From Cenococcum geophilum 1.58 (lineage: Eukaryota; Ascomycota; Dothideomycetes; Gloniales; Gloniaceae): a DNA stretch of 64,000 nucleotides. Positions within the stretch are counted from its first letter, which is position 1; each line of letters begins with the position of its first letter. Positions 10,163 to 21,899 of this stretch are shown here, one piece after another. The stretch is from assembly GCA_001692895.1 (NCBI GenBank), contig KV748182.1:1926341-1990340 (forward strand), written 5' to 3'. The notes beneath the pieces were generated by a model. The model had not been told where the DNA came from. It made no database searches and saw only the letters and a program-made list of their open reading frames with translations. A program made the translations under genes and the position numbers.

Positions 10163-13100
10163 CGGAGGTCCCTAACAAAAGTTCTTGCGCCTTTCTAATT
10201 AGGAAGTTTTGAAATTGACGTACGCGCAAGCATAGGTGCGTATTTTACAGCCTATATAGCTTATACTAGAGTGTATCCGGCGTATATTAAGACGCGCAAA
10301 CTTTAAAGATTAATTCACTTGCCTAATACTATATATAATAATTTTTTTCTTATTGGGTTTTTAATTTATTATTATTCATTGCTTAACGTCCGATTCGGAT
10401 CCCTATTGGGCCCACGCGGACTACTCCTTATATACATGTGGGGAGAAAACTCTATTTGAGAAAACCCCGTGATCCATCTCCCCGCCTTTTAGGACTCGCC
10501 TACAAGGCGCCTACGAGGCGCCTGCGAGTCACCTATGGTGCTCTACTACCTTACTTTTTAACCTCCTTAGGAACTACTACTGCCGTAACAAGCCTACGGA
10601 CGCGCTAGTATCGCAAACTTTACTCTACCACTATAGAGTCATTAGGGGGCGCCCGTTACTCACCCCCCCCGCCCTTTATTACTATTTCCTTTATAACCCA
10701 GAACTAGTTTAGTATATTTTAGCTAATAAGCCACTAGGTAACCGCCTTAAGGCCTTTTTATATTAAGAGCAGTGTATTATAGTTCTCTATGCTAGCTACT
10801 AAAAGCATTACTTTTTAGTTAATATATAAGAGGTATAACAGTATTATATATTTTAGTGTCTATCTTAGCTAGCTATATTTATATCTTAGGCTACCTACTA
10901 GAACACCCACCTAGTAGAGCCAGTCTTTTAGTCCTATTATTCCTATTCTTAAGAGTATTACTATTATATTTTCTGCCTTTATTAGGCCTTCTTAGAGCCC
11001 TAGAGTATTTACCCCCTATAGCGTTAACCATACTACGATTTAGGTTCCTTTTGCCTTAGTTAGCCTTTATACCTTTAACTCCTATATACCTCTTTAGTAT
11101 TAGTTTAGCCAGTATTATATTATAGTAGATAGTTTTCTAGCGTTCTTTTATGCTTTACTTTAGCTCCTTTCTCTTTCTTACTATTATCTTTACTAGCCTC
11201 TTACACGTCTCCCTTCCTCCTTTATATAGGCCTAAGCCCTAAAGCAGCACCATTTTTCTTTTATTTTCTTTACCTGTTTCTCTAATATATCTTCCCTACT
11301 TTAGGGTTATTAGTTTATTCTCCTATAGGGCGCCCTAGGGTCCCTCTATAGTTTATTTAGGCGTATCTTAATATACTTTATAACATTAGAGTTATATTTA
11401 TTTTACGCCCTTTATATTATAGTGGCTTTAATATATAGTTATAGGGGGGGAATATTAGCTTCCTTTTTAAGCAGTACTATAGCCGTTCGCTTATATCCGC
11501 CTATTATACTCTAAAGGTAGGCTATTTAGACCTTTTAGAGTGGTTTAAGGAGCGATTTAGGGGGGCCTTTCTTAGATTCTCTAATGGCCTAAATACTGGA
11601 CCTATACGTTATAGTTAGCCGGACAACTGCTATATATAATAGGCGTAACCTCTAAAAGTATAGACCCTATATAGAATTAACGATCCTAGATAATATAATA
11701 TACTATACTTAACCCTTATAGGCCGCTTATACCGTATATACACTCTACCAGAGCTTACTATCTACCTATACTCCTAATACCCTTAGGCCCTAAACTAGTT
11801 AACCCCTAAAGCCTTAAATATAAATTATATACTAGAGATCTGCAGATTAGTTACGTTTTCTTATAAAGTGGATTAGCTGGTATTTCTCTAGTAAGAATTA
11901 GACTCTATATCGTCTTACCTATTCTATATAGGTATTATAAGCTTTCTTTAGTATTCTATAATTCTCTATAGCTATTAGCCCATATATAATTAGGTTTATA
12001 TTATTAATAAAGCCTATCCCCTAGGTCGCCCCTTCCTTAAAGGAGTTAAGTAGGTTACTTATAAAGAAAAGGAAGAGTATAGGTAAGAGGGGTAATTCTT
12101 ATAGTATTCCTGTTATAACTATAATAGGGGGGCTCTAGTATCCGCTAAAGACTAGTAATATTTCTTTTTAATCTATAAACCCTTAAATAAATTATATAAT
12201 TTATTCTAGGAAGCCTTTTACCCTAAGGATATATAGGAGACGCTTATAGGGTACGTTATTATAGGCGCCACTAATATCTAGGCTAAGCATTAATACTATA
12301 AAGTCCCTTCGCATTGCCCATATGGATTTAATAGTAGTAGCGAGTAGCGTAAGTACTAATAGTGTTAAGCGGTTCTTTCTTGCCCCTATTTAGCTTTATA
12401 GTAGTAAGTCGTATTCCTTAGCTATATCTGCTATATAGTCCGTTATTACCTTTTCTAAAATCTTACTAAGGGTATTTTCTAAGGTAATAGGGCGGTAGCT
12501 TCCTAGAATTAAGTAATCTACTTTACCTTCTTTCCGTAGAATAACCGTTATTATAAATCTTTTAAGTCGTGGGTAGTAGCCTACGGTAAAGTATACCCTA
12601 GCTATATCTGTAAGCTAAGGTGCTATAAGTAGTCTATAGGTTTTTAAGGCCTTATTTAGAATCCTATCTAGTCCTAGTACTATATTATTTAAAAGGCGGC
12701 TAATAGTTCTGGCCATTTCCTCTATTATTATATTACTATTAACCCTTAGGTAAGTTACTGGTGTTTTACCCATAATATCGCTAAGGTCTACTAGAGCTGG
12801 TTAGGGGAAAAACCTTTCTATAAGAATCTTTGCCTTCTTATTATTATTATTAGTAGCCTATAATTCCCCTACTCTTTATAGGGGTGGTAGGTATAGGTCT
12901 TCTACTAAGCGCCCTACCTTTTTCTTTACCTATTTTACTATAGCCTAAAGGCCCTTATTATAGGGGAGGCTTAAATTAAAAGTATGCTCGTTTATAAACC
13001 ATCTCTAGTTATTCCTTACTTTTTTCTTTAGGGTATTCTTTAACTGGTTTCTCGTGTCTTTATATTATCTCTTGTCTTTAAGGTCGTGACTACTTATATA

Positions 13101-16059
13101 TTTCCTTCTTACTTATTATTAGTTAGTAATAAGAACCGCGCATTATATAGACCATACGTGTCGCGCATAGGGGCCCAGTTTTAAAACCGGGCAGTACTCT
13201 TCTAGCCCGTTTTTAATCGCTACCTAGATCCTTTCTAGTCTTTAGTTAATTTCCTTAGGGGTGGCTAATAAGCCTTACTTATTTAGAATTAGGTGGATTT
13301 CTTCTAGGTCTTAGAGTTATTATTTAACTATATTAAGGAAACTATCTATCTTAAGCTTCCTTATTGCGTATCTTTTACTACTTAGTTACGCCTTAATATC
13401 TAAATCTAGCTATATCTAGATGGGGATATAGTCTAAAGCAAGTGCCTATTCTTCTTTAGGGTTGTACCTTTTAAGTCTCTAGTATAGGCCTTCGTCTATA
13501 AATATAAGGTTAATTATGCTTCTAGAGGTTCCTTATTACTATATAGTTGCTCCTAGGGGGGTAGCCAACTTAAGGCCCTAGGTATCTATAGCTCTTAGTA
13601 GGCACTCTGCCTATTAATTAGCAGCAATATAGATACCCCCCTACCGCGGGTAGTAGAGGTTTATATCTCCTAGTAGGATAGATTCTATGCCTTTGGTTTC
13701 TAGCAAGCTTATTACTAATATAATATTCTCTATTTATAGGACCCCTTTAACCTTAGGGTTATACACATTAATAATTTATACCGGTCCCCTATATATCTAG
13801 ATTATTATAACTATAATATCTAGGTTAACTGCCTACTATAACCATAAGGATAGGCTAATAGCCTTACTAATTATAAAGCACACGTATATAGCTGCTTTTA
13901 GTTCGTATAGAAGCTAGAATCCTTAGGGGCAGTATATTAATTATGTATAGGTATTATAGTACAGCTCTTATATAGCAAAGATATAGTATTTCTCTAGGTC
14001 TAGACTATCTAGTAGAGGCCTTACAAGACGGTGGTTTATATTACCGCAGTTATACTATATAATAGATAGGTAGCGGACCCCCAGCGAGGGTCCTTTACCT
14101 CTCCTTTATTCCTCGCTTCTTCTATTTCTACTTTCTTTAGGATATTTAGAACTTCTATCTCTTATATCTATACCCTAGTTACTACTTATTTTATATAGAG
14201 CTTTCTATTTCTATATTTTATGTTCCTACTAGCGCTTTTATATCTAAATCTATTATTATCTCCGGTTCCTCCCCTATTCTTACTAGCTAGCTATATACCC
14301 TTTATAGGTCGGCTATAAATATTATATTTACCGCATTAAATCTAATTCTTAATTATCCTAGTTTTAAGCTTACTATAACTGTCTATAGGGGTCTTCCTAT
14401 AGGGCATTCTCTCCCTTGTGTCCCCTATAACCCTTATATCCCTATATAGTCTAGTAATATCACACGGCACCGCTTCTAGCCTGTTAAGGCTTAGGATGGC
14501 TAGCCTAGCCCCCTAGTACTAAAGGTAGGAAACGCTAGGAAGGTACCTACGTCCCCCTAGCTTATCGCCTGTTGTTTCTATTTATATAACCTAGCGTATA
14601 GTTAACCCCGCAGCTATTAAGCCCTTACCTTCTATCTCCTGTATTTAATATAGTCTTCTCTCTCCTATACCTTATATATGCTTTAGTAGCAGTTTACGCA
14701 TTTTATTTAGTCTTAATTTAAGTAGTATCTTATATCGTAGGGGCCTATATAGTAGCCGCAGCACACCTATACTGCGTATATGGATTAGGTATATCCCTAT
14801 TATACATAATAGTAGTATTATTTTAGGTATAGTCTGTAGTTATAAAGCCTTACGTTATATATAAGGCCATTTATAATTATTCCTTTTTAAATAAGGAGTT
14901 TTTGTATTCCTAGTATATATATACTAATAATAAGGGAGCTATGCGTTTAACTAGCGTCTCCCTAGTAAGTCTCTAGTGACCCTTATATCCTCTTATTGTT
15001 CTTATTATTTACTTAGTTTACATTTTCCTATTAAAGCTATTAAATTTAGGTAATCTTAAGGCCTAGTATAAGGCGTTCTATATATTTTACTATCTCCTAT
15101 ATAGTTGCTATATTATTCGCCTAGCGTTCCTTTTTTACCCTAAGGCTTATAGGAACCACTAGAACTTTAACTAGGTAGTCTTTATAGAGCACTTTTATAC
15201 CAATATATTCTCCTAGCCTGTCTCCTACCCTTACGGCTTATTCCTTTACCTATTAGTCCTTTAGGGTAACTTTAATATCTCTACTCCTAAGGTGTTAGAC
15301 TATAACTATATTATAAACCTCTTTATAAATCTCTATAAGGACTTCTATTTCTAATTATCCCCTAAGCCCCTCTACTTTTTTTATATTTAGTTATATTATA
15401 ATTATATACCCAGTTATTATCTTAAGGGGGGTGGATTCCCTATACTGTAGAAGCGCAGCTATAGCGGCCTAAGTGCGGTTCGCCAGTAAGGGGGTTTTTT
15501 ATTTATTTTTAATTTTACTTAGCCGTTAGAGGATTTAATTAAGGGGTTACTAGAAGGGCGCCTAAGGTTTACTAGACTAGCAGAGCCATTCTACTAGCTA
15601 TATTAATTTATTATAGCTAATAGTTACTCCCCTATAATTCTAAATACTAAACGCGTCTAGTAGGCTTTATATTTTATTAGATGCCTTCTTAATAGAGGTG
15701 TTTCCGCTTTATGGTGTAGTATTCGCCCATCTTTATTGTAGAGGGCCGTTGTTGGGCGTGGATCTGGCGGTTGCGCGCGAGTGCGAGCCACCGTCGGTCA
15801 ACGTGTGCCTCCCCTGCGATGCATGCATCTCAGGGGGATTCTCTGGGTGTTTTTCAGGGTTCTTTTTGGTTGGTTTTGGTCTTTTTGGGCCGGGTGCAGC
15901 AAGAGCTCCTCCTATATTAAATTATATTCAAATACCTTCTGGGTTTTTAATTTATACTTAGTAAGATAGTATATAAAAATAGAAAATGCAGTAATAAGTA
16001 TTATTATTCCTAAAACTTCCTAATTGGGAAGGTGCAAGCACTTTTGTTAGGGACCTCCG
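10163..16059. mobile_element. Tc1/mariner-type MITE (311 bp net) split by a LINE
   Basis: The left end CGGAGGTCCCTAACAAAAGT (from 10163) is mirrored at the right end (to 16059). The arms stay alike for about 50 bp (ACTTCCTAATT inside both). TA flanks both sides (10161-10162 and 16060-16061). Removing the LINE and one target copy leaves about 311 bp with no coding capacity, so this is a MITE that served as the LINE's landing site. Confidence 0.8.
10370..15939 (-). mobile_element. LINE (Tad1-like non-LTR retrotransposon), copy 1, near full length, RIPped
   Basis: A perfect 16-bp target duplication, TGGGTTTTTAATTTAT, lies at 10354-10369 and 15940-15955, fixing both ends. On the minus strand the order is: a GC-richer 5' end (15700-15900); an ORF1-like part with Cys/His knuckle remnants (about 14600-14900); an endonuclease remnant with a GDIN motif (about 13640); reverse transcriptase (about 12000-12700), where IPQG and the GF(V)xD box are recognisable; and a 3' tail ending in AAT repeats. 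All frames are closed by many stops at former Gln, Arg and Trp codons. The catalytic Asp pair is lost (GFINN), so it cannot move. About 85-90% similar by eye to copy 2 at 47151-52740, this copy being the more AT-rich. Clade assignment rests on the layout. Confidence 0.85.
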
Positions 16060-16439
16060 TATATAGAATTCAATTATCAATTACACTACCACTATACCTT
16101 CCAACCGTGCTAGAATTGATATAGACTTTGTTTAGAAAACTTAATATAACGTTCCTTTAATAAGACGGCGAAAACAGCCCCCCTAAGCCCTGGCCATTGC
16201 CTAAATTTAAACCTTTTTTTCTTTTTGTCATAATAAAACTTAGATTTTCCTTAACCGACCACGTGACGAACCTAAGAAATTTACGCCCTGCTTATATGGT
16301 AATAATTTTTTATCACAAATATCACAAATCCGCTCTGTAGTTCTACAGATAACCCTCTTCACATGCGATGCATCTATATTGCATACCTCCGCGAGTTGTT
16401 CTGCAGGCTCTGATATAGTTGCAAGCTTCTGCATCTGCC
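16060..16439. other. Spacer between MITE and minisatellite
   Basis: Mixed-composition DNA. A 64-codon minus-strand frame (16240-16434) contains one CDICDKK pair of cysteines but no full zinc finger. I do not support a gene. Confidence 0.3.
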
Positions 16440-17235
16440 TGGAGGCGTGGAGCTTTGCGGAGCTTTACGAGAGCTCTGCGAAAGGGGCAACGTGCACGGA
16501 GTGCTTTACCAAAGCTGTTAAAAGCTCTGCACGAAGCCCTACACGAAGCTCTGCAAAGGTCCAAAGCTCTACCAAAGAGTCTCCCCCTTAAAGCTCTACT
16601 CGAAGGCTCTATACAAAGCCGTTTACAAGGCCTTTAAAAAAAGTCCAAATATAACCAGAGAAGCCCTACTCAAAGCTCTACCTGAAGCTCTACCTGAAGC
16701 TCTACCTGAGCTCTATCGAAGCTCCGCTCGAAGCTCTGCTCGAAGCTCTGCTCGAAGCTCTATTAAAGCTCTACTCGAAGCTCTGCATGATGTTCTGCTT
16801 GAAGCTCTATACGACGCTCCGCTTAAAGCTCTACTTAAATCTCTATTGTCACACGGGAATGCAGGTGTATGGTGGTGTGAGGACTCCATAAGGTGGAGCA
16901 GTCACGAAGGATGAGAATATATACAACAGGCGAAAGCAATCACGTGATCTCAGGAAGCTCCTGTGGATCTCCACGTACCCCCCCTACCAACATCTATTAA
17001 ACCTCTGCACGGAGCTCTATATAGAGCTCTGCCTAAGGCTCAGTAAGACGCTCTGCTCGAATCTCTACTTAAACCTCTATTATACCTCTGCACGGAGCTC
17101 TATTAAAGCTCTACGCTATATACACAAAGCTCTGCACGGAGCTCTGCTCGAAGCTCTACACGAAGCTCTAGTCGAAGCTCTACGTAAGGCTCTACACGAC
17201 GCTCCGCTTAAAGCCCTGCACGACGCCCTACACAA
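16440..17235. repeat. 12-bp minisatellite (GAAGCTCTRCTC type)
   Basis: Imperfect tandem units of 12 bp (for example CGAAGCTCTGCT repeated at about 16720-16760) run for about 660 bp apart from the solo LTR at 16857-16992. Because the unit is a multiple of three, the plus-strand frame reads as a four-residue repeat of the EALL/KALH/EALP kind, which would form an amphipathic helix. Variants such as ACGACGCTCCGCTT and AAGCTCTAC show long decay. It may be a decayed repeat-protein gene or non-coding satellite. Confidence 0.7.
16857..16992. mobile_element. Solo LTR (136 bp) with 5-bp target duplication
   Basis: It begins TGTCACACGGGAATGCAGG and ends CCCCTACCAACA, flanked by TCTAT at 16852-16856 and 16993-16997. 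TG...CA ends plus a 5-bp duplication are the marks of an LTR element; the internal part has gone, presumably by LTR recombination. Composition is balanced, so it looks younger than its surroundings. The family cannot be named. Confidence 0.75.
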
Positions 17236-17357
17236 AGCTTTATATTTAGGAAAGGGAGCACCTTTATATATAGTAACTAATATATAAACAGGAACCCTAC
17301 GCGTATTTTATTATTATAGAACCGGCTATTAAATACTATTAAAAGTATTTAAATATA

Positions 17358-19807
17358 CACCACCTCGTCAATTCCGGTTGTTAGCGCTTTTAATTAAGCC
17401 ACCAACTAATACAAATTCAGTCTCTCCGGCTTGGCAGCTGAATATCAGAAGGAGACTGCCGAACAACCTCACCTGACAGTCAATTTGAAGCTTTTCGACG
17501 CCTCTGCCAGCCGCATCGTGATCAGGTGTATTGGCGAACTCCACGCGGTGAGGAACCTGACTCAGGAAGTCTACTAATTAACAACACGTCTTCTAGTTTC
17601 CTACCCCTCTTCTAAGCCGCCGACGCGTTGTTTGTGACAATCCTCAACTTAGCCTCTATCACGACCTTCCTCAAGCCTCTATCACGACCTTCCTCAAGCC
17701 TCTGTCACGACCTTCCTCAAGCCTCTGTTACGACGATTGCCAGCTCTTGCGTCCGAATGACCTTTCTGGCGGTGATCAGTTCAAAAATGGCTTGCTTTTG
17801 TCCTAGGTGACTTCGCAGAAGTTGGAAATAGGCCCTCAGATGTATTGATCACGCTGTTAAGACGGATATTAATAGCGGTGGTCACAGATGAGGTTTCTGA
17901 GTTTAGGTGAATATTAAGTCTTAGCGCGATTATAAGGGACTTTAGATAGCTCTACAGATTTAAGTATAAAGATATTTATCTGCGCCTATTATAAGTTAAT
18001 ACCATCCTTACCACTTTTTATACTAAATTTATATATTCCTATAATAAGTCCTAACTAAAATCTTTTAGATTCTATCCTTAAAGATATCCACTATGCCATC
18101 TCCTAGGTACGATCCTTCTTGTACGGAAGGAACTTTAGAACCTACTTTACCTAATCCTCCTAGAGCTCCACTGCGCCTTTCTAGCTTTGGAAGCTTCTTT
18201 AGCTTATTTACTCCTTTTTTACCTAGTAATATAACTGTGCCGAATACTCCCTCTACTCGCTCTGCTGTATCTAGTTTTACTCTAACGCCTACTACCCCAA
18301 ACCGTTGCATTCGCCGAGCAATTGCTCATCTTAATAGATGGGAGCGACGCGAGGAACAGGAGCGGGAGGAGCGAACTGCAGAACGTATTTAACGTCGTCA
18401 ACGGCTTTAGGAAAGTAACGCTTAAGCGCTTATTCCTTACTCCCTAAGATGCACAATTAAAGGCCTCTATCGCTACCTTTAAGAACCTATCTCTTATATT
18501 ACTATATTGGTTAAGCAACTATATTCTACTGTTTACTATATTATTAATAAAGCACAGACCCTAATATATAGTAGCTATTGCAATGCTCTTATATACGGCT
18601 CGCTAACCTAGCGTTAACTAGTTAATTTCCTAGAGTCAAATGCTTAGGCGCGTTGCCTTACCTATTTAGAGCTTTCCTTCTACGCAGGAGTCCCTTATTC
18701 TAACTCTATAGTCGCCTAATATCTTAAGAAGGAGGGCTTTTAACGCTATATTACTTATACAAAGCCCTAGCTTACTATAGCTTACTATCGCGCCCGGTTA
18801 GCATTTATATTGGCTTACTATTACTTCTAAAAAGAGGATTAGTGGAGAGTTATATAGACAGATAAGGCAGCTATATATCGTAGTGGGCACTAGTGGCTTT
18901 ATGTTATTAGAAGACCTAATAAACGATATTATCCTAATTGCCTCCGTCCTAAGTTCGCTAATATACCTTATATAATAATATAGGCTGCATTCTACGGTGT
19001 AGAAAAAGGGCCTCTATTATTTTAGAATAAGGAAGAATAGGGTAATATTACGGTATAGGGCTTTCTAGATTACATATATCCAAAGCTTAAAAAATTCTAC
19101 AACTTTTATAACGCTAAGTATAGTATATATTTCCCTAATTACGAATTTAGAAGTACTCTAATAATTATATAAATAGACGGAGCTCCCTATTATAGAGCTT
19201 ATATTACCATTACTAAGTTTTAAGAAGACGATATTAAGTTACTTTAGTGGCTAGTAAATAGCCTAGATCTTAACCTAATTAAGGCTGTTTAGAATATAAT
19301 GAAGACTTAAATAGCTAAGCGGAAGCCTTGCCTATTAACAAAAGAAGTAATATAAGCAGCTATTAAATCTAAATAGGAGAATCTGGAGGCTTGCTACTTT
19401 GAGGATCTAGTTACTTCTATACCTGCATGCCTTTAGGCAGTAATTAAAGTAGAAGGGGGACCTACCAAGTGGTAGAGGACAGTAGAAAGCTTAGAGGACG
19501 ATTAGGATCTTAGAGGACAATTAGGGGCTTAGAGGACGATCAGGGAGCCTAAAGGAGATATTTGGACACTCGTTTAATTGCTAAGCGTTGATTTTAACAC
19601 TTATTTGGCTACTGTGACTTTAGAAATATTTATATATAGGCAATCTACTATACAATCATTAGTTTTAAAAAGCTTCATAAATTTTTAATATTAAGGTCTT
19701 TTGAAGCTCACTGCCAAGACGGGGAAACTTATACTAATTTATATGAGGATTTCCGCCCGAGAGGCGTCACTAGTAAGGCGCTAACAACCGGAATTGACGA
19801 GGTGGTG
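17358..19807 (+). mobile_element. Tc1/mariner-type DNA transposon, 2.45 kb, RIP-decayed
   Basis: Its 30-bp perfect terminal inverted repeats start CACCACCTCGTCAATTCCGG at 17358 and mirror to 19807; TA duplications flank it (17356-17357, 19808-19809). The transposase is on the plus strand. Its N-terminal part is still open from 18093 to 18390 (MPSPRYDPSCTEGTLEP...). From about 18420 the frame is riddled with stops, but the catalytic core is readable by eye: a DGAPYYRAYI block at about 19173 (family form DGAPCHRA), then a NSLDLNLIKAV block at about 19255 that corresponds to the NSPDLNPIE signature of the DDE domain. The element is dead. A 23-bp tandem repeat lies near its left end. Confidence 0.85.
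17651..17735. repeat. 23-bp tandem repeat, about 4 copies
   Basis: Units of the form AGCCTCTATCACGACCTTCC plus TCA, nearly identical, lie in the left subterminal region of the mariner element. Such subterminal arrays can be transposase-binding sites, but that is inference. Confidence 0.75.
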
Positions 19808-20001
19808 TATATAATACTAAGTATATAAGGCTATATTAGCTTATTAATCCAAGCTTACCGAAAGTGAAAAGAGGCTAGAACCTTAAAACGTATTTAAGAG
19901 TTAAAATAGAAAGAAATAAGGCTAGTAAAGATACTATAAGAACTTAAAGAAGTATATTTAAAATTTTAGGAAATAGTAATATAAAAGGCTTAATAGAATA
20001 A

Positions 20002-20718
20002 GGGCACGTTCGGTTGCAAATCGCCTCCATATTATAATCTGTTCAATCCGTGCGCCTTTTAGTGTCGCCCATTTTGTAATTAGTGGCGGCTACTACCGTA
20101 GCTCATTTAAATCTATAATTAAGTTAATTATTCGGTTGCAGCTCTAGAATAAGGCTCTATATTTAACTTCGTAATTAACGTTGGTAAGAAATTTAAATAA
20201 GCCCCTCTCTACCACCAGGCCTCTATCGCGACTCCCTACTTTAGTGTAGCAATAGAGCCTCCTCCTCGGCTAACGCCCTCTCTACAATTAACGTTTCCTA
20301 TATCTTTACCCGCCTCCCATAGGAGCTATAGTAGAGCTATAATAATACCCGCGACGCCTTAAAAATAAGCTTATTATAACCACGAAGGTTAGAATAATAA
20401 TATTATATAAGGCATGTAAATGCGACAGCAGTATTACAATTAAAAGTTGTTACTTTAGCGCGTATATAAGGGCTCCAGATTAATATAGAATATAGAACTG
20501 GAGCTTAAAGCTCTATATTAAAACGGTGCTAAGAACCTTATTATAACTACTGTATATAGTATAGCTTGCAAATTTGACGCGCTTACCGATATGGAGGGGC
20601 TCCATATTTAAAAGTCGTTAGATTTACCGAACAACACCCTCATATTTATATTTGAGCTCCATTTCCGTTACAATATAGAGCCTCCATATTGAATATGGAG
20701 CTGCAACCGAACATGCCC
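20002..20718. mobile_element. MITE-like element, 717 bp, TAA target duplication
   Basis: The left end GGGCACGTTCGGTTGCAAAT and the right end (read inverted) GGGCATGTTCGGTTGCAGCT match over about 17 bp. TAA flanks both sides (19999-20001 and 20719-20721). A 3-bp TWA duplication suggests the PIF/Harbinger group. Motifs of the CTCCATATT type recur inside both ends. No transposase is recognisable. It shares its ends with the 396-bp element at 32049-32444. Confidence 0.7.
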
Positions 20719-20721
20719 TAA

Positions 20722-21899
20722 GCCTTTAATTATTAATAAGCCAAATTTAAATAAAGGCTAGATTAGAACTAAATAGGCTAATCTTACTAAGCTTAAATAA
20801 GTATGGAGGTTTCTATTTATAAGACATTAAAATTATATTTAAAGAGATATTTTTTTTTACTTAATACAACCCTTATAATTAATTTAAAGTAATATTAAGT
20901 ATCTATTTATTAGGTGACGGGCTCATGCGTCGGGGTCCCGACCGTTGCTATGCATATATATATTGTTCTACGCAGCGTATCTGGCAAGTAAGCTAGATAT
21001 CCGCTTACTGTTAGGTAAAACCTAAGTAGATAGTTATATAGCTGTAAGGTACGGGGGGCCCAGGGGCGGCCTAGGGGTAACTCACCTGTAAGGTACGTGC
21101 GCTGCACGTACCTAGGGAAAAACCTTTCTTACCTCGCACTTAGACACCTCCTTTTCCTTATGGATTTATCTATATATATAATATACCTATTGTTCTATTA
21201 ATTGGATTCCCTAGCCACATCCTTACCTTACGCTTACCTTTTTAGGTTTACTCGGTAATCGGTATCGTAGGGCTTTTCACTTTACACTATTAATAATATT
21301 AGTTGTTTATCTTTATATACCGTTTGATCAACGCGATCAACCAGCACTGACAATGAGATGCAAAGCGTCGTGTACTTGCCAACATTCGCAGATGGTCTAA
21401 ATGTATTATCATGGTAAACCTTGCGTAGTTGGCCTGGTAAATTCCTTACGCTAGCTTATATACGATCAGGCTCTAGAATTTACTCTCCTCAATATTTGTT
21501 GTTGGTATGAACACGAAGTAATCTTCATGCAAAGCGCAGTCTACAAATATGATTTGAAGGCTCTATCTAAACCACCTTCCCTAATCGATCATTATGCTAG
21601 GGAAACGCAGAACTGGTGACGCCGGACCATTCCCCTTCGTACCCTAGTATGCATCCATCATTCTCGAAGCAGAAGCGTGTAAATAGTAAACATAATAGAA
21701 ATCCAGGGGCAATGGTAAAGCTTCATGCAGAAAGAAAAAGTTATGCCCCCATATTGAACAAAAGATGCAGATTCCGAAAAGTGAAAACCAGTCAACCACT
21801 AGAAAAACCTGCCACCGTGAATGCTCTGTATGCGCCTCCTGTAATAGTCGTGTTCCCTTCCTCACTTTGAAGTGGCCGTTAAGTTCATCAGATAGTTTC
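20722..21899. other. Right margin of repeat island and 3' flank of the HECT gene
   Basis: 20722-20900 is AT-rich and decayed. 20900-21330 has patches of normal composition (GGGGTCCCGACC, a TGTAAGGTACG repeat at 21043 and 21090) that could be LTR debris, but I find no matching duplications. 21340-21899 is normal DNA with the 3' UTR of the ligase gene. A weak plus-strand frame at 21616-21870 overlaps the 3' flank and has no domain. Confidence 0.4.

Noticed and set aside
10856-11059. Hydrophobic 67-codon frame, also seen at 47558-47824
   Set aside because: Antisense to the LINE 3' coding part; the Leu/Tyr richness comes from RIP-driven AT bias.
15698-15969. Two short plus-strand frames at the LINE 5' end
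   Set aside because: Antisense to the LINE and seen again in copy 2 (52499-52699); they persist only because this part is GC-rich.
16240-16434. CxxC-bearing 64-codon frame
   Set aside because: Only one cysteine pair, no partner exons, and overlaps the minisatellite edge.
20900-21310. Possible fourth solo LTR (TGTAAGGTACG start, ...TTTACA end)
   Set aside because: The flanking five bases do not match (ATAGC and CTATT) and the ends are not convincing.
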